Notes under the pieces: generated by a model | What the model was told of the DNA's origin: nothing | Seen by the model: the letters and a program-made list of their open reading frames with translations, nothing else | Databases searched by the model: none | Program-made: the position numbers and the translations under genes | In this document: positions 27,868 through 36,828 of the stretch, piece after piece | Layout: every line of letters begins with the position of its first letter | Numbering within the stretch: the first letter of the stretch is position 1 | From: Pseudomonas sp. BMS12 | GTDB taxonomy: Bacteria; Pseudomonadota; Gammaproteobacteria; Pseudomonadales; Pseudomonadaceae | Length of the DNA: 64,000 bases | NCBI RefSeq assembly: GCF_001592875.1 | Contig: NZ_LSOF01000019.1 | Coordinates: 62,001-126,000, forward strand | Reading direction: 5' to 3'

Positions 27868-29189
27868 GCTATGAGCTGATCGCTCTGCTGATGTTCTCCT
27901 CGATGATGTTGCTGCTGCTCACCGGCAAAAGGGTGTTCGGCGCCATCGGCTTCGTCGCGGCGGCGGCGGCACTGATGATGTGGGGCGACGGCGGTGCAGA
28001 GCTGCCGTTCAGCGCGGCAATGAAGCTGATGAAGTGGTACCCGCTGCTGACCCTGCCGATGTTCGTCTACATGGGTTACATGCTCTCCGAATCGGGCATC
28101 GCCGAAGACCTGTACAAGATGTTCCACGTCTGGATGGGCCCGCTGCACGGCGGCCTGGCCATCGGCACCATCGGCCTGATGGTGGTGATCTCGGCGATGA
28201 ACGGCCTGAGCGTCGCCGGCATGGCCATTGGTGCCTCCATTGCCTTGCCTGAGCTGCTCCGGCGTGGCTACGACAAGATCATGGTCACCGGGGTGATCCA
28301 GGCCGGCAGCTCACTGGGCATTCTGATCCCGCCCAGCGTGGTGCTGGTGCTGTACGGCATGATCGCGCGCCAGCCGGTGGGCCAGCTGTGGCTGGCCGGG
28401 GCCATTCCTGGTTTGCTGATGGCCGCGCTGTTCGTTCTCTACATCGCCATTCGTTGCCGCCTGCAGCCGTCACTGGGGCCGGTACTGCCGGCCGAGGAGC
28501 GTGCGCAGATCAGTTGGGGCGAGAAGCTGCGCCTGCTCAGCGCCGGCATCGTGCCGCTGTTCATCTTCATCTCCATGACCGGCCTGTTCCTGATGGGCTA
28601 CACCAGCCTGGTAGAGAGTTCGGCGGTTGGCGCCACGGCAGCCACCCTGGCGGCACTGGTCAAGGGTCGGCTGACCCGCACGGTGATGGAAGAGACCCTG
28701 CGCAAGACCCTGGCCATCAGCTGCATGTTCATGTGGATCATCCTCGCCGCGCTGTGCTTCGGCGCGGTGTTCGACGGGCTTGGCGCGGTCAAGGCGATCG
28801 AAGGCTTCTTCGTTGGCCAGTTGGGGCTGGGGCCCTGGGAAATCCTGATTCTGATGCAGCTGTCGTTCATCATCATGGGCATGTTCCTCGACGACACCGC
28901 CATGCTGGTGATCGTCGCGCCGCTCTACGTGCCGCTGGTGGGGCAGCTGGGCTTCGATCTGGTCTGGTACGGCGTGCTCTACACCATCACCTGCCAGATG
29001 GCCTACATGACCCCGCCATTCGGCTACAACCTGTTCCTGATGCGCGCCATGGCCCCGCCCGAGGTGAGCCTGCGTGACATCTATGTGTCGGTGACACCCT
29101 TCGTGGTGATCATGGGCCTGACCCTGATGCTGGTGATGGTGTATCCGCAGATCGCCCTGTGGCTACCGCACTGGCACTACGGTGGCTGA
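27864..29189 (+). CDS. TRAP transporter large permease (DctM type)
   Basis: 441 aa from the ATG at 27864, which overlaps the upstream stop; the frame is open further but unneeded. About a dozen membrane helices. Family motifs include FAAxxx-like LTLPMFVYMGYMLSESGIAEDLY, the GASIALPELLRRGYDK loop, QAGSSLGILIPPSVVLVLYG (near 152) and DDTAMLVIVAPLYVPLV (near 342). It is the sodium-coupled translocation channel of the TRAP system. Substrate is not deducible. Confidence 0.92.
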   Translation: MSYELIALLMFSSMMLLLLTGKRVFGAIGFVAAAAALMMWGDGGAELPFSAAMKLMKWYPLLTLPMFVYMGYMLSESGIAEDLYKMFHVWMGPLHGGLAIGTIGLMVVISAMNGLSVAGMAIGASIALPELLRRGYDKIMVTGVIQAGSSLGILIPPSVVLVLYGMIARQPVGQLWLAGAIPGLLMAALFVLYIAIRCRLQPSLGPVLPAEERAQISWGEKLRLLSAGIVPLFIFISMTGLFLMGYTSLVESSAVGATAATLAALVKGRLTRTVMEETLRKTLAISCMFMWIILAALCFGAVFDGLGAVKAIEGFFVGQLGLGPWEILILMQLSFIIMGMFLDDTAMLVIVAPLYVPLVGQLGFDLVWYGVLYTITCQMAYMTPPFGYNLFLMRAMAPPEVSLRDIYVSVTPFVVIMGLTLMLVMVYPQIALWLPHWHYGG

Positions 29190-29299
29190 GCGGCGCTGAG
29201 CTTTCGAACCGGCGCCCGGGGCTGGGCAGTACAAGCGGCGGTTCGGGAAAGATGGGGGCCGCAATGGTGCGGTACCCAGCACAGCTTGGAGAGGACAGC

Positions 29300-30343
29300 A
29301 TGAGTACGAGACGCAAGTTCCTGCAGACCGCCGCTGTAGCCGGTGGTACCGCAGCCCTGGGCTCGGCGCACATCTATGCCGAAGAGCCGAAGAAGATCAC
29401 CTGGCGCCTGCAGACCTATGCCGGCCCGGCGCTGGCCGAGCACGTGATCAAGCCCTCCATCGAAGCCTTCAACAAGGTTGCCGAAGGGCAGATGGAGATC
29501 CAGCTGTATTTCGCCGACCAGCTGGTGCCGACCGGCGAGCTGTTTCGCGCCATGCAGAAAGGCACCATCGATGCGGTGCAGAGCGACGACGACTCGATCG
29601 CCGCCCCGGTCGACGTGGCCGTGTTCGGCGGCTACTTCCCCTTCGCCAGCCGCTACAGCCTGGATGTGCCGACCCTGTTCGAGCAGCACGGCCTGCGGCA
29701 GATCTGGGAGGAGGCCTACAGCGAGGTCAAGGGCGTGACCTGGCTTGGCGCCGGCTCCTGGGACCCGTGCAACTTCGCCACCGTGCAGCCGATCAACTCG
29801 CTGGCCGACCTCAAGGGCAAGCGCGTGTTCACTTTCCCCACGGCCGGTAAGTTCCTCTCGCGTTTCGGGGTGATCCCGGTGACCCTGCCTTGGGAAGATG
29901 TCGAGGTGGCGATCCAGACCGGTGAGCTGGACGGTATCGCCTGGTCGGGTATCACCGAGGACTACACGGTGGGCTGGGCCAACGTGACCAAGTACTTCCT
30001 CACCAACAACATTTCCGGCGCCTGGATCGGTTCCTACTTCGCCAATACCGAGAAATGGGAAGCGGTGCCCGAACAGCTGAAAACCCTGTTCAAGTTGTGC
30101 ATGGACAGCTCGCACTACTACCGCCAGCACTGGTACTGGGGCGGCGAGGCCAAGCTGCGGGTACAGGGCGACAAGCTCAAGCTGACCACCATCCCGGATG
30201 CCGAGTGGAAAACGGTGGAGGCGGAGGCGCACAAGTTCTGGGAGGAAATCGCCAAGACCAGCCCGCGCTGCGCCAAGGTGGTGGAGATCTTCAAGAACTA
30301 CAACGCGTTGATGGAGAAGGCCGGCCCGCCCTATCGCTACTGA
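29300..30343 (+). CDS. TRAP substrate-binding protein (DctP type) with Tat signal
   Basis: 347 aa from the ATG at 29300 (GGAGAGGAC upstream). The N-terminus STRRKFLQTAAVAGGTAALGSAHIYA is a twin-arginine signal, so the protein is probably folded before export. The mature part has the DctP fold: WRLQTYAGPALAEHVIKP, GELFRAMQKGTIDAVQSDD, LKGKRVFTFPTAGKF with the ligand-binding Arg strand, and TGELDGIAWSG. It resembles 2-oxoacid/carboxylate binders (TakP-like) in outline, which is only a guess at the ligand. It completes the QMP operon, 110 nt after the large permease. Confidence 0.9.
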   Translation: MSTRRKFLQTAAVAGGTAALGSAHIYAEEPKKITWRLQTYAGPALAEHVIKPSIEAFNKVAEGQMEIQLYFADQLVPTGELFRAMQKGTIDAVQSDDDSIAAPVDVAVFGGYFPFASRYSLDVPTLFEQHGLRQIWEEAYSEVKGVTWLGAGSWDPCNFATVQPINSLADLKGKRVFTFPTAGKFLSRFGVIPVTLPWEDVEVAIQTGELDGIAWSGITEDYTVGWANVTKYFLTNNISGAWIGSYFANTEKWEAVPEQLKTLFKLCMDSSHYYRQHWYWGGEAKLRVQGDKLKLTTIPDAEWKTVEAEAHKFWEEIAKTSPRCAKVVEIFKNYNALMEKAGPPYRY

Positions 30344-30394
30344 GGTGCGGCATGTTTCCGCGGGCCGCGCACAGGGCCCGCGGGCAGCGGTCCG

Positions 30395-30868
30395 TCAGGC
30401 CGGCTCGGGCAGCTGGCAGAGGTCGACCCACTCGGCTGCGACCAGCGTCGCCAGGCGCTGCGGACAGATGCGTACCGCGCTATGGATGGCGCCGGCTGCC
30501 GGCAGCACCTCGGCGTAGGCCAGCAGCGAGCGGTCGCAGTACACGGGCAATGCCGTGGCGAGGCCGAACGGGCAGACACCGCCGACCGGGTGTCCGGTCA
30601 GCGCCTGTACGGTCTCGGCGTCGAGCATCTTGGCCTTGCCGCCGAAGGTTTCCTTGAGTTTGCGGTTGTCCATGCGGGCGTCGCCGCGTGCCACCACCAG
30701 AATTTCGCGCTCAGCGACGCGGAACGCCAGGGTCTTGGCGATCTGGCCGGGCTCGACACCGTGCGCCTCGGCCGCCAGGGCCACGGTGGCGGTGCTGGTC
30801 TGCAGCTCGATGATGGCGATGTCGGGTGCATGTGTGGCGAAGAATTCGCGCACCGATTGCAGGCTCAT
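30395..30868 (-). CDS. YbaK/EbsC-type aminoacyl-tRNA deacylase
   Basis: 157 aa from the ATG at 30868, which has GGAGGA 7 nt upstream; a longer frame to 30910 lacks this. It is a YbaK/ProX editing-domain protein. The conserved lysine region GQIAKTLAF (about residues 42-50), the DARMDNRKLKETFGGKAKMLDAE block and GHPVGGVCPFGLA (near 105) form the pocket that strips mischarged amino acids, classically Cys or Ala from tRNA-Pro. Exact specificity is uncertain. It stands alone on the minus strand. Confidence 0.87.
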   Translation of the reverse strand: MSLQSVREFFATHAPDIAIIELQTSTATVALAAEAHGVEPGQIAKTLAFRVAEREILVVARGDARMDNRKLKETFGGKAKMLDAETVQALTGHPVGGVCPFGLATALPVYCDRSLLAYAEVLPAAGAIHSAVRICPQRLATLVAAEWVDLCQLPEPA

Positions 30869-30917
30869 GGGCGTTCCTCCAGAAAGCCTGGAATCCTTGG
30901 TGTCGCTCACCCGGCTG

Positions 30918-33506
30918 TCAAGCCTTGATGGTCGGTTGCACCTGCCAGCGCAGCAACTGCTCGGCCGGGCCGGGGGCGGCGAACAGGTAGCCCTGGAACA
31001 GCCGGCAACCGTACTGCAACAGGGCGTCGCGCTGTTCGATGGTCTCCACGCCTTCGGCGACCACCTCCAGATCCAGGCTCTGCCCCAGGGCGACCATGGT
31101 GCGGATGATGGCTGCGTCGTTCGGGTCGCTGAGCAGATCGCGCACGAAGCAACGGTCGATCTTCAGGCAGGACAGGGGCAGGCGCTTGAGATAGGCCAGG
31201 GACGAGTAGCCGGTGCCGAAGTCGTCCAGCGAGAAACTCACGTTGTGCATGCGCAGTTGCTCCATGCGGCCGATCAGCACCTCGACATCCACCGCCAGCT
31301 GGCTCTCGGTCAGCTCCAGCTCCAGGCGCGCCGGGCCGGCGCCAGTCTGCTCGAGGATATCCAGTACCTCGGTGACGAAGTCGGGGTGATGCAGCTGCCG
31401 AGCGCTGACGTTGACCGCCAGTGGTAGTCGACCGAGTTGCGGGTGGTCGCGCCAGGCCACCAGTTGCCGACAGGCTTCCTGCAGTATCCAGCGGCCGAGG
31501 GGGAAAATCAGGTCGGTGCTCTCGGCCAGCGGAATGAAGTCGTTCGGCGGTATCAGGCCGCGCTCGGGATGCTGCCAGCGCACCAGCGCCTCAGCGCCGA
31601 TCAGGTTGCCATGCTGATCGACCTGCGGCTGGTAATGCAGGATCAGGCCTTCGCCGTCCGCCAGGCACTGGCGCAGGTCATTCTCCAGGCCGACCCTGGC
31701 CAGCGCCTCGGCCTGCATCTGCGGATCGAAGAAACGTACCGCGTTGCGCCCGGCGCCCTTGGCCTGGTACATGGCCAGGTCGGCGCGTTTGAGCAGCTCT
31801 TCCACGGTGCCGTCGGCGTCGGAGAACAGGGTGACGCCAATGCTCGCGGTGCTGTTGTGCAACTGCCCCTGTAGCTCGTAGGGCATGGCCAGGCTCGCCA
31901 GCAGCTTGTTGGCCACTACCTCGATCTCGCTGAACACCTCGGTGGGGTGTGCCGACAGCCGCTCGATCATCAGCACGAACTCGTCGCCGCCCAGGCGGGC
32001 CAGGGTGTCTTCCTGGCGTACCTGGCTGCGCAGGCGCTGGGCGACCTGCTGGAGGAACTGATCGCCCATGGCATGGCCGAGGGTGTCGTTGAGGTTCTTG
32101 AAGTTGTCCAGGTCGATGAACAGCAGCGCGCCTTCCTGCTGGCCTCGCTGGTGCTGGTCTAGGGCGTGCTGCAGGCGCTCCTGCAGCAGGCGGCGGTTGG
32201 GCAGACCGGTAAGCGGGTCGTAGAAGGCCAACTGGTGAATCTGCTCGAGATTCTTCTTGTGCTCGGTGATGTCGGTGGAGATGCCGCACAGGGCATAGAT
32301 GCTGCCGTCGGCCCGGCGCAGCGGCAGCTTGACCGACAGGTAGGCCTGCTCGCACTCGCCATCGAGGCTGCGGTTGACTTCCTCCAGCTGTACCCGCTCA
32401 CCCTGCTGCAACACGCGGCGGTCGTTGGTGCGCAGGTTGTTCACGGTGGCGGCGTCGAAGAAGCTTTCATCGGTTGCGCCGATCACCTCCTCGCGCGTGC
32501 GGTCGAACAGCTCGCAGACCTTGTGGTTGGCGTACTGGTAGCGAAATTGTGGGTCCTTGATATAGATGTAGGCCTCGACACTGTCGAGGATGGTGTTCAG
32601 GCGCAGCTCGCTGTTGCTCAGGTGGCGGGTCTGCTCGGCGGCCTTGCGCCGCAGCAGCAGAGTGCCTACCAGGGCCAGCAACAAGAGGCCGCCGAGGCTG
32701 GCCAGGCCCCACCAGAAGCTGGTCGGGATATCCAGTTGCGGCGGGCGACCGCCCCAGCGCTGGATGATGCGGTAGAGCGGCGAATCCGCCTGGGTCTGCC
32801 AGGCGTTCAGGTGACGGTCGATGGCCGCCAGCAGCTCGCCGTTGCTGCCCTTGCGGGTGGCGAAGAACAGCCGCGCCGGTTGGAACATGATGGTGGTGCT
32901 GTGCAGGCCGAAGCGCTCGGCGTGGTAATCGCCGAAACGCTGGTTGGCCACCGCCGCATCCGCTGCGCCATCGGCCACCAGGCGAAATCCCTGCTCCAGG
33001 CTGTCGACCGCCAGCAACTCGGCACGCAGGCCGAAGCTGTCGAGCAGGTTGCGCAGGTGGGATTCCTGCACCGAGCCGGCCAGCACGGCAATCCGCTGTT
33101 CCTTGAGGTCGAGGATGGAGTCCAGGCGCACGCCCGGAGCGCTGTACAGCTGCGACCAGCTGAACAGCGCCGGAGTCTGGTGGAAGTCGAGGAAGGTGGC
33201 GCGTTCTTCGCTCCAGGCGACATCGGGCAACAGATCGATCTCGCCAGCGCGGACCATGTCCAGGCACTGCTGCCAGTCACATGGCACGGGCACCAGGCGC
33301 CAGCTCTCGCGTTGGGCGATCTCGCCCAGCAGGTCGCCGAAGATGCCACTCAGGCGCCCGCTGTCATCCAGCAGCAGCTTGGGTTCGTTGGCGTAGCTAC
33401 CGACCCGGATTTCGCTTGCGCCGACCGCAGCGTTGCTGCAGCCGAGTGCCAGGCAGAGCAGCAGGGTGTGGTGCCAGCGTGCGCGAAGAGCGTGGGGGGC
33501 TGTCAT
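30918..33506 (-). CDS. SBP3-PAS-GGDEF-EAL sensor for cyclic di-GMP
   Basis: 862 aa. Signal peptide (1-30), periplasmic SBP_bac_3-like ligand-binding domain (about 31-250), one transmembrane helix (about 264-286), PAS (about 300-420), GGDEF (about 428-590) and EAL (about 605-855). The GGDEF motif is intact (506-510), with the product-inhibition I-site RQED at 497-500. EAL is intact (639-641), so both cyclase and phosphodiesterase activity are possible. The amino-acid-type binding domain suggests that a periplasmic solute tunes c-di-GMP. Its gene is single, on the minus strand. Confidence 0.92.
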   Translation of the reverse strand: MTAPHALRARWHHTLLLCLALGCSNAAVGASEIRVGSYANEPKLLLDDSGRLSGIFGDLLGEIAQRESWRLVPVPCDWQQCLDMVRAGEIDLLPDVAWSEERATFLDFHQTPALFSWSQLYSAPGVRLDSILDLKEQRIAVLAGSVQESHLRNLLDSFGLRAELLAVDSLEQGFRLVADGAADAAVANQRFGDYHAERFGLHSTTIMFQPARLFFATRKGSNGELLAAIDRHLNAWQTQADSPLYRIIQRWGGRPPQLDIPTSFWWGLASLGGLLLLALVGTLLLRRKAAEQTRHLSNSELRLNTILDSVEAYIYIKDPQFRYQYANHKVCELFDRTREEVIGATDESFFDAATVNNLRTNDRRVLQQGERVQLEEVNRSLDGECEQAYLSVKLPLRRADGSIYALCGISTDITEHKKNLEQIHQLAFYDPLTGLPNRRLLQERLQHALDQHQRGQQEGALLFIDLDNFKNLNDTLGHAMGDQFLQQVAQRLRSQVRQEDTLARLGGDEFVLMIERLSAHPTEVFSEIEVVANKLLASLAMPYELQGQLHNSTASIGVTLFSDADGTVEELLKRADLAMYQAKGAGRNAVRFFDPQMQAEALARVGLENDLRQCLADGEGLILHYQPQVDQHGNLIGAEALVRWQHPERGLIPPNDFIPLAESTDLIFPLGRWILQEACRQLVAWRDHPQLGRLPLAVNVSARQLHHPDFVTEVLDILEQTGAGPARLELELTESQLAVDVEVLIGRMEQLRMHNVSFSLDDFGTGYSSLAYLKRLPLSCLKIDRCFVRDLLSDPNDAAIIRTMVALGQSLDLEVVAEGVETIEQRDALLQYGCRLFQGYLFAAPGPAEQLLRWQVQPTIKA

Positions 33507-33699
33507 CCAGGCCGTATTCCGTTCCTTGTCGATGTTTCAACAATAGGAGCAAAACGCTTGTTTGGCTCGACCAGGTCGGCGATCGCTGTACCGATTGTGT
33601 CGTCATCACGATGTTGGCAACAGATCGGACAGGCTGCGCCGAAAGCGCCTGTTGGGGCGGGCCTGCGCGGGTTGCCTGGCCCGTTTGCTCAACCGCCTG

Positions 33700-34311
33700 C
33701 TACTCGGCCCAACCGGACCAGACCCAGGTCATCGGCCGTGGCCCTGGGAGGTAGCCGCTGTGCAGGTCGCGGATATGAAAGCCGCCGGTTCGCAGTAGCG
33801 CCGGAATATCGCGGTTGAGATGGCAGCCGCCGGCCAGCGGTTTCCACAGCGGGGTGAGGCGATCCTGCCAGAGCCGCACCTTGAGGTCCGGTGCGCGTCC
33901 GTGCTCGGCGAATAGCAGCTTGCCGCCGGGCTTGAGCACGCGGCGCATCTCCTGCAGTGCGGCACTCGCGTCGGGGATGGTGCACAGGGTGAAGGTGCAG
34001 ACGATGCTGTCGAAGCTGGCATCGGCAGCCTGGATCTGGCCCAGTTCGAGGGCAATCATTTCCAGCGGAATGGCAATCTGCCCGGCGCGTTGGCGGGCCT
34101 TGTCCTGCATCTGCGCCGCGGGATCAACACCGACTATGGCGCTGACCTTCTGCGCATCGTAGAAACTCAGGTTGAGGCCGGTACCGATGCCGATCTCCAG
34201 AACCCGTCCCTCGGCCTGGGGCACCACCCGCGAGCGGGTCTTCATCACATGACCCATGCCGCAGGCGAAGTCGATCAGGTGCGGCAGGATCTTCTCGTCG
34301 TAGAAGCTCAT
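33700..34311 (-). CDS. Class I SAM-dependent methyltransferase
   Basis: 203 aa from the ATG at 34311, which overlaps the upstream stop by 1 nt; the frame is open to 34386. Motif I is VLEIGIGTGLNLSFY (about residues 38-52) and motif II acidic VGVDPAAQM. FDSIVCTFTLCTIPDASAALQEMRRVLKPGGKLLFAEHG is the usual post-I to post-II region. The group is close to METTL7-like/UbiE-like enzymes; the acceptor is unknown. It is translationally coupled to the NAD-binding gene before it. Confidence 0.88.
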   Translation of the reverse strand: MSFYDEKILPHLIDFACGMGHVMKTRSRVVPQAEGRVLEIGIGTGLNLSFYDAQKVSAIVGVDPAAQMQDKARQRAGQIAIPLEMIALELGQIQAADASFDSIVCTFTLCTIPDASAALQEMRRVLKPGGKLLFAEHGRAPDLKVRLWQDRLTPLWKPLAGGCHLNRDIPALLRTGGFHIRDLHSGYLPGPRPMTWVWSGWAE

Positions 34312-34952
34312 CAGCGCCCCAGCCGGCGCAGCTCGTCGGACTCCACCACGCGCACGCCGTCGCCTTCCTCCAGGGCCAGGCGCCACAGGGCACGGGCCAG
34401 CACGGCGGCTTCGATGCCGCGATACTTGCCGGGAATCCAGCGCAACAAGGGCGCCGCCAGGCGCTCGCCGAGGCGGAACTCGCGGCGCGGGCCGAGCAGC
34501 AGGGAGGGGCGGGCGATGGTCAGTTGCGGCCAGTCCATGGCGCGCACGGCGCCTTCCAGCTCGCCCTTGACCCGGTTGTAGAACACCGAGGAGTTCACAT
34601 CGGCGCCCAGGGCGCTGATGACCACGAAGTGGCGGGCGCCCAGCTCGCGGGCGCGACGGGCGAAGGCCAGGACCAGGTCGTGATCGATGGCGCGGAAGGC
34701 TTCCTGGGAGCCCGCCTGCTTGATGGTGCTGCCGAGGCAGCAGAAGGCCACATCGACCTGCCCGGACAGTGTGGGCAGCAGCGCGGCCAGTTCACCCACT
34801 GGATTGTCCAGATGCGGGTGCTCGGCCAGCGGGCTGCGGCTGGGCGCCAGCACTCGGCTGATGGTCGGCTCGCTGAGCAGGCGGTCGAGCAGATGCTCGC
34901 CGGTGAGGCCGGTCGCGCCGGCGAGCAGTATGTGCTGGGGGGTCAGGTACAT
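34311..34952 (-). CDS. NAD(P)-binding SDR-like protein (atypical)
   Basis: 213 aa. An N-terminal Rossmann strand and glycine loop LLAGATGLTGEHLLDRLL (about 8-25) are followed by short SDR features: DVAFCCLGST, HFVVISALGAD and SSVFYNRVKGELEGAV with the Tyr/Lys pair spaced as in atypical SDRs of the HTATIP2/TIP30 group. The redox substrate is unknown. It forms a two-gene unit with the methyltransferase (TGATG overlap). Confidence 0.86.
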   Translation of the reverse strand: MYLTPQHILLAGATGLTGEHLLDRLLSEPTISRVLAPSRSPLAEHPHLDNPVGELAALLPTLSGQVDVAFCCLGSTIKQAGSQEAFRAIDHDLVLAFARRARELGARHFVVISALGADVNSSVFYNRVKGELEGAVRAMDWPQLTIARPSLLLGPRREFRLGERLAAPLLRWIPGKYRGIEAAVLARALWRLALEEGDGVRVVESDELRRLGR

Positions 34953-35020
34953 GCTTTTTCTCCGCAGTTACAGCTCAGCTTAGAACGAAATAGCAGAAGC
35001 AAGTCGCGCGGGGTCGCATT

Positions 35021-36736
35021 TCAGGGATTTTTCTTGGGCTCGTTCACCGCGGCACTCAGCGCCGTTTCGGCCTGGCTTTCGCGCAGGGCCTTCCAGCGCT
35101 TGAGCACAGGCTGTGGCGCCCACAGCTGTGGCTCGGAGGGCTCGAAGTCGTCGGCCTGTTCACGTTCGGCAACATGGCGCTTGGCCAGTTCAAAAGCCCG
35201 TTCGAGGTCGTCGGTCTGGTTCAGGGCTTCGGCGAACAGGGCGCGGCCGAAATAGGTGAAATCGTTCTCCTCGGAACAGCCGAAGGACACCCGGTCGGCG
35301 CGGGCGGCGGTCATCACCAGGGTGTGCTCGTCCTGCAGCGGCGGAATGAAGCCGCCGGAATAGCAGGCAGAGATCACGATGACCTTGTCGCGTCCTTTCA
35401 GCGGCGCCAGCAGGGCCGCGAAATCGTCGGCAGGGAGGTTGGCCAGTTCCAAGCGTGGCTGGTCGATGCTCAGCTCATGGCTGCGCGAGCCGTGGCTGGT
35501 CAGGTAGATGAATACCAGGTCTTCCGGGCCGCTGCGCTCGGCCAGGGCGCGCACGGCACGGGTCAGGCTCTCGCGGGTGGCCAGTGGTCGGTCGGCCAGG
35601 TGGTCGCGATGGTTGGTCAGGCTGATATTGCCGCGCGCGCCGAAGCGCTCGTGCAGCAGGTTGGCCACGTAGTCGGCCTCGCGCAGGAACACGCTCTGCT
35701 TGCCGTCGCCGGCCAGGGTCAGGCTGTACAGCTCGACCGCCGGAGTCGAGGCGGGCAAGGCGTCGAGGCTTTGCTGCAGCAGGCTGCCCTGTTGCAGCAG
35801 GCCGAGTTCCAGCGGGTCGGGGCGCGTCGCACCATCGTGCTCGCGGACCAGCTCGCCACGGCGCCAGGTGCCGCGGGTCTGGCTGCCATCGACGGCAGTG
35901 AGGGTGCCGTCGCCGGCGTATTCGCCGTTGGCGAAGTTGCCCTGGTAGACGCTGCCGTCGGCCAGGCTCAACTTGCCCGCACCGTTGAAGCGCCAGTAGC
36001 GGAACTTGCCTTCGTAGTGGCTGCCGTCATTGCCGCGGAACTCGCCCTGGCCGGTCAGTTCGCCGTCGACGAAATGGCCGCTCCAGACTTCGCCGTCGGC
36101 ACTCTGGAAACGGCCCTTGCCGTGGAACTGGTCGTTGCGGAAGCCGCCGTTGTAGGTTTCGCCGTCGTCACCGCGGTAGCTGCCTTCGCCCTGCAGGCGG
36201 CCCTTGCTGAAGGTGCCGCTGAACTGCCCGGCGGCGTTGCTGCGCAGGCCTTCGCCCTGGGGCTCGCCACGTACGAAACGGCCCTGGTAGCGGCTGCCGT
36301 CGGGCATCTCCAGGGTGCCAAGGCCGTGGTAGAGGTTGTCGCGGAACTCGCCGCGATAGTTCATGCCGCCTTGCTGCAGATGGCCTTCGCCATGCATGCG
36401 GCCCTGCTTGAAGCCGCCCTGATAGCGCCCGCCATGGCCAAAGGTCAGTTCGCCCTGGCCCTCGAACAGGCCCTGGTGAAATGTGCCGCTGTAGGTTTCG
36501 CCGCTGGCGCCGTGCCATTCGCCGGAGCCTTCGAACAGGCCATCCTTGAACTGGCCCTGGTAGTACATGCCGTTGGCATAGTCGATGCGCCCTTCGCCCT
36601 GCAGCAAGCCGTTGACCACTTCGCCCCGGTAGCGGCCGCCATCGGGCAGCACGGCATCGGCCGGCAGCAGCGGTTCGGCATCGCCACAGGCGGCCAGCAG
36701 CAGGGCGAGGGTCAGCGGGGCAAGGAGGCGGGGCAT
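35021..36736 (-). CDS. Lipoprotein with MORN repeats fused to a caspase/legumain-like peptidase
   Basis: 571 aa from the ATG at 36736; the frame runs on to 36919 but the lipoprotein signal begins here. Lipobox LLAAC puts the lipidated Cys at 17. Residues about 34-295 are some eleven MORN repeats (pattern Y-x-G-x-F-x-x-G-x-x-x-G-x-G). Residues about 330-540 are a clan-CD cysteine-peptidase domain (Peptidase_C13/caspase-like). The catalytic His is probably 415 in YLTSHGS and the Cys 458 in VISACYSGGF, each after a hydrophobic strand as in caspases and legumain. It would be displayed in the envelope. The target is unknown. Confidence 0.88.
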   Translation of the reverse strand: MPRLLAPLTLALLLAACGDAEPLLPADAVLPDGGRYRGEVVNGLLQGEGRIDYANGMYYQGQFKDGLFEGSGEWHGASGETYSGTFHQGLFEGQGELTFGHGGRYQGGFKQGRMHGEGHLQQGGMNYRGEFRDNLYHGLGTLEMPDGSRYQGRFVRGEPQGEGLRSNAAGQFSGTFSKGRLQGEGSYRGDDGETYNGGFRNDQFHGKGRFQSADGEVWSGHFVDGELTGQGEFRGNDGSHYEGKFRYWRFNGAGKLSLADGSVYQGNFANGEYAGDGTLTAVDGSQTRGTWRRGELVREHDGATRPDPLELGLLQQGSLLQQSLDALPASTPAVELYSLTLAGDGKQSVFLREADYVANLLHERFGARGNISLTNHRDHLADRPLATRESLTRAVRALAERSGPEDLVFIYLTSHGSRSHELSIDQPRLELANLPADDFAALLAPLKGRDKVIVISACYSGGFIPPLQDEHTLVMTAARADRVSFGCSEENDFTYFGRALFAEALNQTDDLERAFELAKRHVAEREQADDFEPSEPQLWAPQPVLKRWKALRESQAETALSAAVNEPKKNP

Positions 36737-36786
36737 GGCGGACGTCCTGGTCGAAGTAGACTTCGAGTATGCCCCACTCCAATGCA

Positions 36787-36810
36787 AACGGGGCGCCTGA
36801 GCGCCCCGTT
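36787..36810 (-). terminator. Rho-independent terminator of the MaoC gene
   Basis: AACGGGGCGC-(4 nt)-GCGCCCCGTT, a perfect 10-bp stem that on the minus strand runs into TTTGCATT. It lies 18 nt past the MaoC stop. Confidence 0.75.
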
Positions 36811-36828
36811 CGACCGGCAATGAGCGGC

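Noticed and set aside
35880..36640. Tandem DNA repeat or phage-like array in the minus-strand lipoprotein gene.
   Set aside because: The periodicity is explained by MORN protein repeats. The nucleotide copies are diverged and do not form a CRISPR or satellite array.
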